Made by a program: the position numbers and the translations under genes. DNA of 64,000 bases. Source: Pseudovirgaria hyperparasitica (Eukaryota; Ascomycota; Dothideomycetes; Acrospermales; Acrospermaceae). Numbering within the stretch: position 1 is the first letter of the stretch; every line of letters starts with the position of its first letter. This document shows positions 1 through 11,600 of this stretch, piece by piece. The stretch covers positions 280,999 through 344,998 of the forward strand of contig NW_022985554.1 in NCBI RefSeq assembly GCF_010093815.1. The letters run 5' to 3'. A model generated the notes under the pieces. The model did not search any database. It saw only the letters and a list, made by a program, of their open reading frames with translations, and was not told the origin of the DNA.

Positions 1-47
1 ACTTCATTCTCTGCTCGTCCTTGGCCTAGATTTATATCCACGAAAAT

Positions 48-1754
48 ATGCAGGAACCGAAGCGAGGGGCTTCTGCTACTTTGCACGCTTCGATATTCCA
101 TAACAGTCCTGAGGATATCCTTCTTGACTTAAAGGACCATGGATGGGAAGCTGGTGATGCTCCTAGGAGGTTCAATGAAAGTGCAGCAGAACTGGCAACT
201 CTGTTTGCCGAAGAACGAGAAGGATGGAAGGGCTACATAGAGTGGGAGCGCTACCCCGAGAAAAAGCGTAAAGCTGCCGAAATCCTCTCTAGATACAACT
301 TCAAAGGGAACGATGAATTTCAACTTGTTCCTCTACCGAGTACCAACCCGATCCTCGAAGGCAAACGGTGGAAGCAATATCACAAAGCACTTGCTGGCAC
401 AATACAAGATATTCCTGCTATCAGCTGGAAGTACGTCACTAAGGAGAAGTCAGATGACATGATTCACGTCTTACAATTCCCCTACAATGGCGAGCCACCC
501 CGTGACCGTCTCGTTCAGACCGAGTTCACGCCCAACGAGGATCACTTCGTCCGCAATCACGGTGGGATACCTGAAATCGAACCGGAAAAGTACTTTGTGG
601 AAGTGGACGGGCTCGTCAAAGAGCCTCAAAGCTTATCCTTTGCTGACATCCAGGATGAAACGAAATTTCCTCACAAATCACTCGTGGTTACTCTACAGTG
701 CTCTGGCACACGGCGCATCGAGCAAATCCACGAATACCCTGGTGACGGTGACGAGCTGATCAATGCCCCTTGGGGTGAGGGGGCAATTGGAAACGCGCGC
801 TACACGGGTGTCAGCCTCAAGAAGATCATAAAGCACTGCGGCGGCCTCGTTGACGGTGCCGACAACATTGAATTCTATGGCTGTGACACATACTTCAAGA
901 AAGGCCAGGTATACAACTACGTCGTCAGCGTCCCATGGCGCAAGGTAAAGGCCAATGAAGTTCTCCTTGCATGGGACATGAACGGTAAACCACTCCCTAA
1001 AATTCATGGCTATCCACTGCGCGTTGTAGTATGTGGTTATATCGGCGCCCGCAGCTGCAAATGGCTTTACCGCATCAAAGGCATCAGAGGACCAAGCATG
1101 GCACCCGTACAGATGAAGGAGTATCTCTACTACACGCCACAAGTTGGCAAGCAGAACGCCATGTACAGCAACGGCTTCTCGATTCAAGATATGCCGGTAT
1201 CCAGTGCAATCGTAAGTTTTTCTCCATACTAAAGGCCTGCACTGATATGCAATCAGATGTCCCCAATCGACAAAAAAGTCATCGTGCATTCCGGTTCTAT
1301 CTCCTTACGTGGCTGGGCCTATTCTGGCGGCGGCCATTGGCCAATCCGTGTCGAAGTGTCCGGCGATGGCGGGAGCATCTGGTACGAAGTGCCACCGGCT
1401 AATCTTTCAACAAAGTACTATCACGGTTGGCGACTCTGGTCTATTGACTTACCCGTTGACGCAGAAGGTTGGCTAGAACTCTGCGTGCGGTGCTGGGATA
1501 ATGCGCTTAACACGCAACCGACCTTTGTGCGAAGCGCCTGGAACTGGGACTTGCATGTCACGAGTAGCTGTCATCGCATCAAGGTATATAGCGTGAACAA
1601 GAGCAGAAAGAGGACCAGTGAGAGGCTGGCAAAACTGGAGGAGCAAGGACTGGGGATCGAGCCGTTAACGATGCCATTAGAAGTGGATCTAGAAAGCGAG
1701 GAGGATTATATACAGCAGGTGATCAGCACGGGAGGCAGGGATCCGGTAGAGTGA
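48..1754 (+). CDS. Sulfite oxidase-type molybdopterin oxidoreductase, no cytochrome b5 domain
   Basis: Two exons, 48-1211 and 1257-1754, joined over a 45-base intron (GTAAGT donor, AATCAG acceptor, phase 0), give 553 residues. Residues about 165-390 match the oxidoreductase molybdopterin-binding domain: the segment LQCSGTRR holds Cys218, in the place of the molybdenum-ligand cysteine of the sulfite oxidase family, where LQCAGNRR is more usual. A GARSCKWL segment follows late in the domain. Exon 2 is the Mo-co dimerisation domain (RGWAYSGGGHWP, WDNALNTQP). There is no N-terminal heme domain; instead there are about 130 residues rich in charged and aromatic residues that I do not recognise. The family oxidises sulfite to sulfate, or acts on related sulfur substrates, in mitochondria, peroxisomes or cytosol. 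The start is chosen because an in-frame TAG lies at 27-29. Substrate is inferred from the family only. Confidence 0.88.
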
Positions 1755-2820
1755 TGAACTGTTCAATGTCATGAACCTTTCGATGTCTGTGGCTATAAAT
1801 ATGCACAGTACAGAAACTCATCGTGAATGTCACATATGCATGGTACGTCTGATCAATTCCACAAAGTCTGCATCTATAGCAACCTAATATACGATGGTCA
1901 ATCGTGCATGTGAGGCTCCGTAGCGCCTGATCTAACGTTGGGAAGCTTTGTCACAATATACATATATATATACGCATGAAATTGCGCTCTCGATTTTGTG
2001 TTCTTCTAGCCGTTAAGACTAAAAGAAGCTCGTCTCAACTCCAGGAAGAGCTGTCTCTAGAATACTAACAAGGCAAATTCTTACGTCGGAACTTGATAAG
2101 CTTTGTTATCCATAAGAAATTCGATTAGCCGGGTAGAAGAGATTGAGGCAATAGCACTTAGGTAACGTATCAGGATACATGACATATGCAACCACTATTG
2201 GTAGAGCTTCACAGGGGTAGGCGAGATCCAAGGCTAAGTGCTGTCCCGGACTAAACTGTATGGATGTGAATCTTCACAGCGCTTATACATACATGTATTA
2301 CTAGACATTTAGGGCCTAAATGTATATGAGATCTAGCTAGCCGAGCTTCTCATTCAGCATGTCTATCTGGTGCTATATCTTATACATTCTCAACAAAAAG
2401 TACGTCTAATCATAAATACATTTGAGTATATGCTTAGATATTCTGATTGAATCTCTTTTTGTTGAAAAAATCTATGACAAGATCTAATGAATTGGCTAAC
2501 TTCTGTACCTAATAGGTATGTGATTGGTTATAGGTGAGCGACAAGCGAAAACATCATACTAACGGCGATCTAAGCATTCTTCTAGGCATATTTAGCGAGA
2601 AGGCTTCGATCTAACACTTGACCTGCCTAACCCGATAAGGCAACTAGATATGGTAGAACAAGCTATTCAATTTCTCACGCAATGACTGACGTTAAATATC
2701 GACGAATAGCGAGATATAAGAAGAGCATGGAACGCTTGAAAGCCAATATCCGCTTCCTCAAGACACGACATCGAACCACCCTCAAATCGTCTCCTCGACT
2801 CATTCATTCCAACTTCTAAT
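1755..2820. other. Gene-free AT-rich stretch
   Basis: No supported coding exon is visible. The stretch is AT-rich with a short TATATATATA run near 1965. It serves as the 3' flank of the sulfite oxidase gene and the 5' flank of the small secreted protein gene. Confidence 0.5.
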
Positions 2821-3183
2821 ATGCATCTGACTGCTCCAGTCCTCACTATCTTCCTCCTCACCCTGGGTTCTTTCACAAACGCCCAAGCCAGCTGTACCAT
2901 CGCCCGGTTCGCTGCTGGCGACTGCAAATCGAACCGCATAGCCCTTGGTACTCAGACAGGACCTGGCTCGAAATGCCTGACCTTCAAAAGAAACCGTGTA
3001 ACATGCACCCAGCGACAGAACCCAACAACAGTTACAGGAGAGGGCCAGTGCACTTATACGATTTGGTCTGATGCAAATTGCAGTCAAGGTGGCGGGTATA
3101 TCTACCGGACAGACTGCACAAATCCGGGGCAGTATATCGAGGCTGCACCGGGTGGTGGAAGTTTGAGTATTGACTGTGTGTAA
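2821..3183 (+). CDS. Small secreted cysteine-rich protein (effector-like)
   Basis: A single exon encodes 120 residues. The first 22 or so form a clear signal peptide (hydrophobic APVLTIFLLTLGSF, then NAQA as a likely cleavage region). The mature part has eight cysteines, at residues 25, 35, 52, 62, 77, 87, 99 and 119, which suggests four disulfides, and it is rich in Gly, Thr and Asn. It has no membrane segment and no enzyme motif that I recognise. Small secreted proteins of this kind are common in plant-associated and saprotrophic ascomycetes and include effectors, but nothing here shows a target. The gene is isolated, with gene-free AT-rich flanks. Function is unknown. Confidence 0.72.
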   Translation: MHLTAPVLTIFLLTLGSFTNAQASCTIARFAAGDCKSNRIALGTQTGPGSKCLTFKRNRVTCTQRQNPTTVTGEGQCTYTIWSDANCSQGGGYIYRTDCTNPGQYIEAAPGGGSLSIDCV

Positions 3184-3789
3184 AGAATAATCCGAGGAGG
3201 GGAATGGTCATTCTGCGATTTGGTATGTTCGGTTCCGGGCTAAAGATACTAGAGAACTATGAATGTAGTGCCAGGAGCCAGGATGGAGCGAAGTCATGAT
3301 GTTCTCTGGTACTCGCTACATGGAGATCTGTTTTGCAGATAGACATTAGTTACTATCGCGTGGCGTACCAATAGGGACGGAGATCGAGCTTTACTGATAA
3401 AGGAAAGTCATATTAGTATCCATAAGTAATCTGATGTAGTACGAGGCAGATTCAATGCATGAATTCGAATACGCTAGTAGTGACAAGAAGACCCCAATTG
3501 TTGGAACGTATTCGAAGGATTTAACGAAGTCGATAGCGTCAGCTGAATATGTGCGAATGCGAGTCATTAGTCAGCGATCCATATTTTCGTTCCATTTGTT
3601 ATGGATGTCCGCAATTGACTAGGCCATAGGTAATCTGATATGAATTGTCAAGTCACGCCAAGACACCGATCCGCTCGTTGCACGCTGCTGGCACATGAAT
3701 AAAATCGACTCCATGCCCATTTTAAATTCACGTTGTTCTCTTATACTTGATCCTTCGAGCTTGACTTACCTGCCGATATATAGCCAATA
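3184..3789. other. Gene-free stretch
   Basis: No coding exon can be supported here. It is the 3' flank of the secreted protein gene and the promoter side of the DUF1772-like gene. No repeat or other structure stands out. Confidence 0.45.
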
Positions 3790-4335
3790 ATGCCAGCGTC
3801 ACTCTATATCCACGCATTTTCCATCACGGGATCGATCTTCGCTTCGGGTACTACCAATTCCGACAGGTCTGTTCAGAGCTTACTGTTGACAGGCGCCTCC
3901 CAAGCCCTTAATTACTTTGCTCTCCCAGCTGTACTCCTCGCACCAACCCCCTCACTCAAAGCAAGACAATTCGTCGCAGCTCACTGGCTGGGTCACATCA
4001 CAATTCCTCTGACATTCATCCCCTGCGGGCTTATGCACTTTTATCTCGCGTATAATGATGCTACAGCCAATAGTCGCCTCGAAACTATCGCTGGCGCAAT
4101 CACAATCAGTATATTCCCGCTGAGTGTCGTGTTCATCGAGAAGTTGTACTTGTACATCTATACTTTGAGAGGGAAGAAGGACGAGGAGATTGAGGCGGAC
4201 TTGAAGAACAAAGGTGAAGGGGACCTTGATACGTTGATCGTTCGGTGGCAGCGGTGGAATACGTTACGAGCAGCGCTGCCGTTTATAGGTGCGATGGTGA
4301 GCTGGTGGAATCTTTTGGAGGATGTGAGGCAGTGA
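3790..4335 (+). CDS. DUF1772 (anthrone oxygenase-like) membrane protein
   Basis: The frame is open without splicing, but a 45-base phase-1 intron at 3848-3892 (GTACTA donor, TTGACAG acceptor) fits better: it removes 15 unconserved residues and joins IFASG to ASQALNYFALPAVLLAP, the pattern usual in DUF1772 proteins. The product is then 166 residues in exons 3790-3847 and 3893-4335. About four membrane segments are visible, with a charged loop (GKKDEEIEADLKNKGEG) before the last, and the W-x3-N-x2-R motif (WQRWNTLR) typical of the family's C-terminal part. Some family members oxidise anthrones in polyketide pathways, but no polyketide synthase lies nearby, so the substrate is unknown. Confidence 0.7.
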   Translation: MPASLYIHAFSITGSIFASGTTNSDRSVQSLLLTGASQALNYFALPAVLLAPTPSLKARQFVAAHWLGHITIPLTFIPCGLMHFYLAYNDATANSRLETIAGAITISIFPLSVVFIEKLYLYIYTLRGKKDEEIEADLKNKGEGDLDTLIVRWQRWNTLRAALPFIGAMVSWWNLLEDVRQ

Positions 4336-5029
4336 GTGTTTGGTCGTTGCGAGGTCCAGTGCTGGAATGCGGCAGAAGCTAGATGACTAATTAAAACGAC
4401 AACACCATCCATCGGAATTGGATAGATCTAAGCCTAATTCATTTTAGTCTGTTATCCACTTTCATTGGAACTTCGCCTCGCCTCACGTATTCATTTTCTG
4501 GAGATTTGACTCTACTAAAGATAGAGAAACATGTATAATCATGACATTGTATCATTTCTCATGCTCAAATACCATCGAAATTGACCATGGCCTGCATCTC
4601 CAAACGAAAGCGAGTACTCACCAGTTACTAAAGCAGCATGCATTCACATTGAAGGCACAAATGGAGAACAGTATCAAACCTCAATAGAAGCATGTACATG
4701 GGCTATTCCTTCAAATTTTCAATGATAGTCATGGTACGCCTATGGAGAAAGGAACCGTAAAGTGCTGCAGCCATGTCTCGCGCCAGCCACCAATGATGAA
4801 GAGTTCACTTCCGGCGACATCCTATGGAAGATCGCTCACCTCGCACGTAACAATTCATACATAACACTTCATACCCAACAGTACATCTTCTTTCTAGTCT
4901 GATCCGCAGTTCCATCTGATCACCTACAAATAGACATTTGATCCCCCACAAAGCAATAGTCATATTACCCCTGATATATGCTAGATCAGCACGATTACGA
5001 CCGGATCACTGCGGCTACGACGAACCTTT
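4336..5029. other. Gene-free stretch
   Basis: Intergenic region between the DUF1772-like gene and the F-box gene. I see no exon or repeat. Confidence 0.45.
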
Positions 5030-6799
5030 ATGCCGATTCTGATCGAGTGGCCCGATAGTTGGGTAACAGCTGACTCTTCCGGACACATGTCCTCCTTTAG
5101 AGAGCCCTCGATGGAAAGAGATAAGAGCGCGGGGAAGCTTTGTGAGCGAGAACTCTGTGATAGAATTTTGGCCAGAGATGAGTTCAAGCCCAAGCAGAGC
5201 TGGCTCAAGCGCGCAAAGACGGCGTTGAAGGAGCTCCCAATGCGAAGAACTAGCGAGGTTCCCAGCAGGACATTCCATTCAGACCGTGTAGCCACTTTTG
5301 TGGACAAAGACCGTCGGTATCCGTCTCAATTCGAACTCACTGAGACGTCTCCGCGTGCGTTCAAAGCGTTCCAGCATAATCAGAAGCGAAGCTTTCTTCA
5401 CCGCTTTCCACCCGAGCTAATCGTCCGTGTTGCCGAATTCCTGCCAGCCGGCGGTGATCATGTACTCGCAAACACTTGCTCGACTCTGAAGCAGATACTG
5501 TCCGAGAAACGTTTTCCTCACACATCGCACACGCGGAGCTTGTCTCACCCGGCAATTTATGCCTCTGAGCCTACACCGTATGACCCCTCTTCCGTCTGGC
5601 TTCTGGAATGGGATAACTTTTGCTGGGATTGTCGAGTCAGTCGAGCGTCGAAGCGGTTTAAATCATTGAAGGGTTTCCATTGCCACGCTTGCGCAAAGAA
5701 ACACCCAGCAATGCTGTTTTCGAAAGCGATGAAGGAAGGCATCTATCGCAGTTGCCTGGGTCGCCAAGGCCGCATAAAGCTCTGCGCACATAAAGAACTT
5801 ACTTACGAACAGCTTCGGGCCTGCTACAAGCTCAAGAAGAACTGGCATGTGGAGGAGCGCTTTCTCACGTTTACGACTTGCAATCATGATGATCATAATC
5901 GTGAAAATTGGACAGGCGAAGTTTCAACCAACTTGTCGAACAGACCCAAGGTCACCAAATGGGCCGGCCCTGATCGCGTTTCTGCAGCAGTAAGAGCAAA
6001 GATGCAAGACCCGCTCGCCATAACGTCGCAAGAACTTGTGCTCACGATCCCGCGAAACGCAGAAGTCACAAAGGCTGCTCTTAAAGCCGCCCTGTCGAAA
6101 GTGAAGCACTACGTCTGTCCCCATGAATCCGATCTCACGATCCTCGTCACGCATTCCTTGCCCCATCTCAACTGCATCGCCGGACCCCTTGGCACAAAAT
6201 GCACACGACACGACCACTCGCACGCAGACGAGTCCTCCAACAAACTCAGCATCCCATACCACGACTGCCAGCGCTGCCAAACAGCCATGCGGCTGTTCCG
6301 CTGGGAGCGCTCAACATCTCCATACGGTGGTGCAAAATCACCCGACGAGATCATCCTACTCGTTACCCGCGTGATCCATCATCTTGCAGACCCTGCCACA
6401 CCGTTCTGGCTACACCACCTGGAGCCCTCAACCTACGACCTGAACCGCGATTTGACGGAATGCTACACATGGTGCCGGAAGGCAGGCTGCGCGACCTCCC
6501 AGCGGAGGTTCGCATATCTAGATGTGGCACTTTGGGAAGAGAGATACAAGTATGAGAAAAGTAAGTTGGGGTTATACCCTAACCTGACACTGTGGCATCA
6601 AAGGGCGCAGATTGCGCATCGGATGCGTACTAGACGTAGAGCCTGTATGCAGGGAAAGCCGTTGCCGACACCGCCGCATGAATATTTGAGGCGGTGGCCA
6701 GGGCATTATCGGCGGTGTTGGGGGATGTTAGGGTTTGAATACAGAACAAAGAAGCGGTTTGAGGGTTGGGTTGATAGTATCAGGTCAGTAGTTTCGTAG
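5030..6799 (+). CDS. F-box protein with a four-cysteine zinc-ribbon-like segment
   Basis: A single exon encodes 589 residues. It begins at the first ATG after an in-frame TAG at 4982-4984. Residues about 121-165 (FLHRFPPELIVRVAEFLPAGG and on) form an F-box, the segment that binds Skp1 in SCF ubiquitin ligases. Further on are paired cysteines C198-x2-C201 and C218-x2-C221, which look like a small zinc site, then more Cys/His pairs (HKELTYEQLRACYKL, CQRC). No leucine-rich repeats or WD40 repeats are seen. Fungi carry many lineage-specific F-box proteins of this layout. The inferred role is a substrate adaptor for ubiquitination, with substrate unknown. Confidence 0.78.
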   Translation: MPILIEWPDSWVTADSSGHMSSFREPSMERDKSAGKLCERELCDRILARDEFKPKQSWLKRAKTALKELPMRRTSEVPSRTFHSDRVATFVDKDRRYPSQFELTETSPRAFKAFQHNQKRSFLHRFPPELIVRVAEFLPAGGDHVLANTCSTLKQILSEKRFPHTSHTRSLSHPAIYASEPTPYDPSSVWLLEWDNFCWDCRVSRASKRFKSLKGFHCHACAKKHPAMLFSKAMKEGIYRSCLGRQGRIKLCAHKELTYEQLRACYKLKKNWHVEERFLTFTTCNHDDHNRENWTGEVSTNLSNRPKVTKWAGPDRVSAAVRAKMQDPLAITSQELVLTIPRNAEVTKAALKAALSKVKHYVCPHESDLTILVTHSLPHLNCIAGPLGTKCTRHDHSHADESSNKLSIPYHDCQRCQTAMRLFRWERSTSPYGGAKSPDEIILLVTRVIHHLADPATPFWLHHLEPSTYDLNRDLTECYTWCRKAGCATSQRRFAYLDVALWEERYKYEKSKLGLYPNLTLWHQRAQIAHRMRTRRRACMQGKPLPTPPHEYLRRWPGHYRRCWGMLGFEYRTKKRFEGWVDSIRSVVS

Positions 6800-7751
6800 A
6801 CAGCTCGCTGCGCGTCACCCATTCGATCGTTTACGAACTGATTTTAGCACAAAACTGGATTTTCCTGTAGCTGCTCGGTTTTGATTCATGGTTCACGACG
6901 ATGACAAAATATAGCCTTTTGTTTGTGTCGACCGCAAGGTAAAAAGTCGCTCCATTAATGTTCTTTCACTGCTTTCCCAGCACATTGTGTAAATTACTCA
7001 TAATTTAAACTGACTTCGACTACAAAGAATGTCTTACAGACTTACTAGACCATACTACAGCTCGATAGCTAAAAATTCACATAGCAAACACTCTACTAGG
7101 CTCAGTAGACCGGGACCGTCAGGTTCGTAACGAACAGCGTGACCAACTGTGCTCGCGTTGTACAACTGCATAATGGTTTAACAGTTCCCAGAATAATCTG
7201 TTTCACACTTACACACCCAAGTAAGAATGCTCGCAATCAACTGCTATCTGCATACAGGGCCAAGCAGTAGTGACCTTCTTTGAACCAACCAACATCTCAG
7301 AAGCAAATGTGAAATACTGCTCTGCCACGCATCCACATAGAGCATACGGTAAATCTTTCCAGTAATGAATATCTAAAGATAGCCTGTAACACTCCTATGA
7401 GTGTGTCTTGATAAGAGTCAATATTATTCGCCTCTTGCCAACCGTGTCACAAAGAGCGTCGTGGTGCTTATAAAGCCCTGTTTCATCATGCAAGGGATGG
7501 TTAACTCGGCGGCACAGCCATATTTTGCACTCTTAACATACGCCGGTATAGATACGATACCCTAGTAACCTAGTGCCATGGAATGTGACGCATCAGTGAA
7601 TGGAACGTATGAGGTTGGTGTCACAGCAGACTGTACATCGATGAATATAAAGATGCCTCCCTTCACTCCGACGCAGTCCACTCAACCTCATTCGTGCCTA
7701 TATCTCACAAACGACCAAGCCCTGGTAATACTTTGCCTCGACAACTTCACC
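6800..7751. other. Gene-free stretch and promoter region of a secreted protein gene
   Basis: No separate gene is supported. A TATAAA at about 7469-7474 may belong to the promoter of the secreted protein gene that starts at 7752. The frame of that gene is open back to an ATG at 7578, but the added residues would precede the signal peptide and are probably untranslated leader. Confidence 0.4.
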
Positions 7752-8282
7752 ATGCGCATTCTCAAACTGGTCATAGTGGCCATGGTCGCCATCCTCACAC
7801 CTCCGATCTCAGCAACTCCACTCCCCACTACGCAAGATCAATACCTACCGCACCGCGCTCGTGACACATGCCCTTCGACAGGTGGCAATGCCATCGCTGT
7901 CAAAATCTGTACCGAACGCGCCTTCGCTGGATCTTGCCATTACCACAATCCAGGTCCCGAGGGGGACTCGCGGTGCTACAGCGTGACACAGGCTAGCAAG
8001 TTCCCTATCGAACTCACTGGCAAAGGCAACGTACAGTCGATCGAGCCAGACCCACAGACATTGTGTATCGTATATCGTGGGGAAGGATGTGGAGAGGACG
8101 ACGCAGTCAAGGCGCAATATGAGGCGAAAGGAATCGTGGTTGATGGGAACATGATGTGTCCGGGACGGGCTGATATCAGAGAAGAGGATTTGAATGCTAT
8201 CAGTTTTAGATGTACAGGAACGGCGGGCAGGGCAGAAGGAGAGACCAAGGATTGGTTGAGAAAGTGGAACCCCACTCAGTAG
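7752..8282 (+). CDS. Secreted cysteine-rich protein, eight cysteines
   Basis: I start the protein at the ATG at 7752 (context TTCACCATGC), not at the earlier in-frame ATG at 7578, because the residues that follow are a textbook signal peptide (MRILKLVIVAMVAILTPPIS). This gives 176 residues in one exon. Cysteines lie at 40, 53, 62, 75, 105, 113, 136 and 154, so four disulfides are possible. An ARDTC segment near residue 40 may follow a propeptide cleavage site (HRAR). The C-terminus is charged. No enzyme motif is recognised. It resembles the fungal class of small secreted proteins. Its sequence is not visibly related to the other eight-cysteine protein at 2.8 kb. Confidence 0.72.
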   Translation: MRILKLVIVAMVAILTPPISATPLPTTQDQYLPHRARDTCPSTGGNAIAVKICTERAFAGSCHYHNPGPEGDSRCYSVTQASKFPIELTGKGNVQSIEPDPQTLCIVYRGEGCGEDDAVKAQYEAKGIVVDGNMMCPGRADIREEDLNAISFRCTGTAGRAEGETKDWLRKWNPTQ

Positions 8283-8605
8283 AAGTGACTGATGAGCTTG
8301 AGGAGGGCAAAGATGGGTAATGACTATGGCAAGTGAAATGATATATGTGAAGCTTATTCATTGGAAAATGGACATAGAGATCTGCATAGGCAAAGAAACC
8401 CTAATTTTGAAAAGCCAAACCTTATATTATTTCTGCGCAGTCTTCGATGCACCTGAATAGCAAGATTTCATAGCTATAAAAGCTGCATAGCGATAGAAGT
8501 TCCATAACAACCAAACATGATGCATTGAAAACTGTAGTACCACGCAATTACAGCCCTCATGACCGTATGTACCGATTTCCCGTAGACACATAACGGACCC
8601 ATCCG
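8283..8605. other. Intergenic region between convergent genes
   Basis: Region between the 3' ends of the secreted protein gene (plus) and the myosin gene (minus). No exon is seen. Confidence 0.4.
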
Positions 8606-11600
8606 CTACATAAACGCCCTGGACCTGATGATGCCCCTCAAGCGCCTGAAAGTATTCCTCCGCTGCAACTCCTCGTCGCTGTCATCACTATGGAAAACAA
8701 GCTGTTCATGATTACCGGCTTGTCCGCTCGCACCCCTCTCTAGCACTCTGCCTCTCTCTTCAGGCGCTGCTGAGCCCTGTGCATCGTCTACGTCAACTTC
8801 ATCTTCTACGCGAGCGGCAAGCCTATTTACAAAAAACCCTTTGAACCACTAATCTTACGGAGCTCACGACGGATCGATCCAGCCATGATACTGCCTGGAC
8901 CACCAGCGCTGCTCGATGGCCTATCACTACTTCCTGAGAGCCCTGGTAGAGCGCTCGCGTTGCTGACACGTCGGCTCCCTCCATCGCTGCCAGGTACACC
9001 CAGAGCACTTCTACGTTCGACGCGGAGACCTTTCCAGCCTTCGAGTTCGCGTTCGATGCGAGCCGACTTTTCGCGCTCCTCTTTAAGTTCACGTTCGGCG
9101 CGCTTAGCCATGAGTTGGGAAGTTGAATCGGCAGATTGCAACTCGTCAATGGTTTTCAAGAGGTTGCTGATCTTGTCGCGAGCCTTAGCAACATCATCCG
9201 CCAGGGTAGCATTTGCTTTTTCGCGACGTTCGAGTTGCGTTTGAAGATCTTTCACTGTTCGGTCCACATTGCGGACTGATTTCGATTCAGTGGCCCTGAC
9301 GGACTCGACTGACTCGAGTTGTTTTTCGAGCTGTAAATGTGTTAGTGTCCTACGCAACAGATCATAGCCGATGTACTCACCTCCTGAATACGTCCGTGGA
9401 GGAACCGAACGTCTTGACTTGCACGACCTCCCTGTCCTCGAGTCTCAAGGTCGACGAGTTTGAGTTGCAAGTCCTTCATGCTCTTTTCAAGAGCAGCTTT
9501 CTCCTTGTGGAGTTGAACATTGAGGTCTCTTTCTGTTCCGATATCCTTTTGAAGTTCCTGAGCCAAGGCCTCGGACCTTCTCATCTTGCCGACAGCTGCA
9601 GCGACAATGTCTTCCTGCTGAGCAAGGTCCGACTTCAAACCTAACAATTCCTTATCAAAGGCTGCCGCATTGCGCAGAGAAGGCGATTCGCTTTTCGAAA
9701 GTTCGTCGAGACGTTGCGATGCGTCCGCGAGGCGTCTTTCCAGGGTTTTCTTCTCGGTGATAACGTTGTCTCTTTCTGCTAGAGCGTTGTCCATAGAGTT
9801 CCGAAGATGGTTCACCTGTGTCAACAGAGATACAATCTTTGTTTGGGCCTCATTATGCGCACTTGTGGCTTCGTCGCGGGAGTTGGACACATCCTGAAGG
9901 GTCATTTCGAGTCTGGCTTTTTCCTTAGCCCAGGTGGAGCTATTGAGGACCTCGTCGTCCCATTTGCCGCGCAACTCTTCGATCTCATCCCGAAGTCGTC
10001 CATTCTCCTCGCGAACATAGATGACATTTTCGCGCTCAAGTTCAAGCTCGTGAGTCAAGCTTGACAACTCATGCTGATAGGTCTTACGGGTATGTTCCAT
10101 AGAAGTTTCATTATCTTCGATGTCTATCGCGCGTTGGCTGCGGTAGTCTTCGAGCTCGTTTTGCAATCGCTTCTTGGATTGGAGAGCTCCTTCTAGATCC
10201 GCAGACACATCCTCAAGTCGCTCCTCGGACTTTTGCGCCTGGCGCTGCAGGTCTTCGATTATGTCGTCCATCTGCTTGCGTTCAGCCATTATATTGGCAC
10301 ATGTCTCTTCTGCTTCTCGAGCTTGACCCTTGGCGAATTGCTCAGCACGTGTAGCTTTAAGGACCGAGATCTCGGCCTGTTCAAGCTTGTTAAAGTATTC
10401 GTCTGCACGCGACTTGTAAAGATTTAGACTTGACTCGACGTCGATAAGTTTAGAGGTCTCCGAATCCAGCCGAATTTGCAGGTCAGAAAACTCCTCAAGA
10501 AGTTGACTATGGCTCGCCGATTCTTGCTCTCTTTCGGAGCGTAGGCTTTCGAGATTTGAGAGCGTGTCGCGAAGTTCCAAATCGGCGGTCTGCTTTGCCT
10601 TTTTGAGCTCGTCGAACGTAGCCTTAGCATCCGCAAGCTCGGATCTCGCATTCGCGCAAGAGTGGGACAGCATTTGCCTGTTTTCTTCCTGAGATTGGAT
10701 CAGGTCGTAGAGCTCCTCATGTGACTTCGTCTGAATTTCTTGGAAGCTGAGTTGGCCTGATCTGATACTGCGCTCAAGGGCTGAGATCTGAGCCGAAGAG
10801 TCGTCCAGAAGATTGTGTAATCGAGAGTTCTCTACCTCAAGTTTCTTCTGTCGTCGAAGAGAAGGGCTTTCCTCTCCCCATGTTTGTTTGACAGGCGATC
10901 GCTTCAATTCGTTCTCTAGATGTCGGTTCCGCATCTCACTCATCTGAAGTCTATTTTCAACCTCCTCGAGTTGCGTAGCCATATCCATGCGCTGATTGAA
11001 GATTGTTGAGTCAACAGTACGGTCTGATCGGCCCGAGTGGTTTGTCGCACTACTCTGGTGACGCTGGTGGAGCGGAGTAGTTGTTGCACTGAAAGGACGT
11101 CGGTTATCAGAGTCCTTCCGTTGATGCTCTGGGGACCGACGAGAGCTTGCTTGATTGACTTGGCTCGCGTTCATCTCCTCGAGCAAAGCTCTCCGAGAAT
11201 TTGTATGTCGGCCCTCGATCTCTGAAATCTCACCCTCAAAGCGATCTCGTGCACCGTCGAGTTGAGTCTCGGCCCTTGTGGCCCGTTCGGTGGCTACTCG
11301 TAGGGACTGCTGAGCTGCCTCGAGCTGACGAGCCAGCTCCACGACGTTGGAGATGTCAGGTTTTGCAGCTTCGTAGGTAATAGAGAGATCCGCCTCGGGA
11401 TCAAAGACTTTACGAAGAGTCATAAGCTGACCATGAGAATCTGAGAGTTCGCGATTCGCGTTGTCCAATGCCATCTGTACCGCTCGAGTGCTAGACTGCG
11501 CTTGATTGCGTAGCTGTCGTTCTGTCTCTAGCTTTCTATTTGCATCGGCAAGCTGTAGATTGACAGAAGATGAAACTTTCTCAGCGTTTCGGCTTGTTTT

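Noticed and set aside
693-1289. 198-codon antisense frame over the sulfite oxidase gene
   Set aside because: It lies entirely antisense to a conserved coding exon and its composition mirrors that exon.
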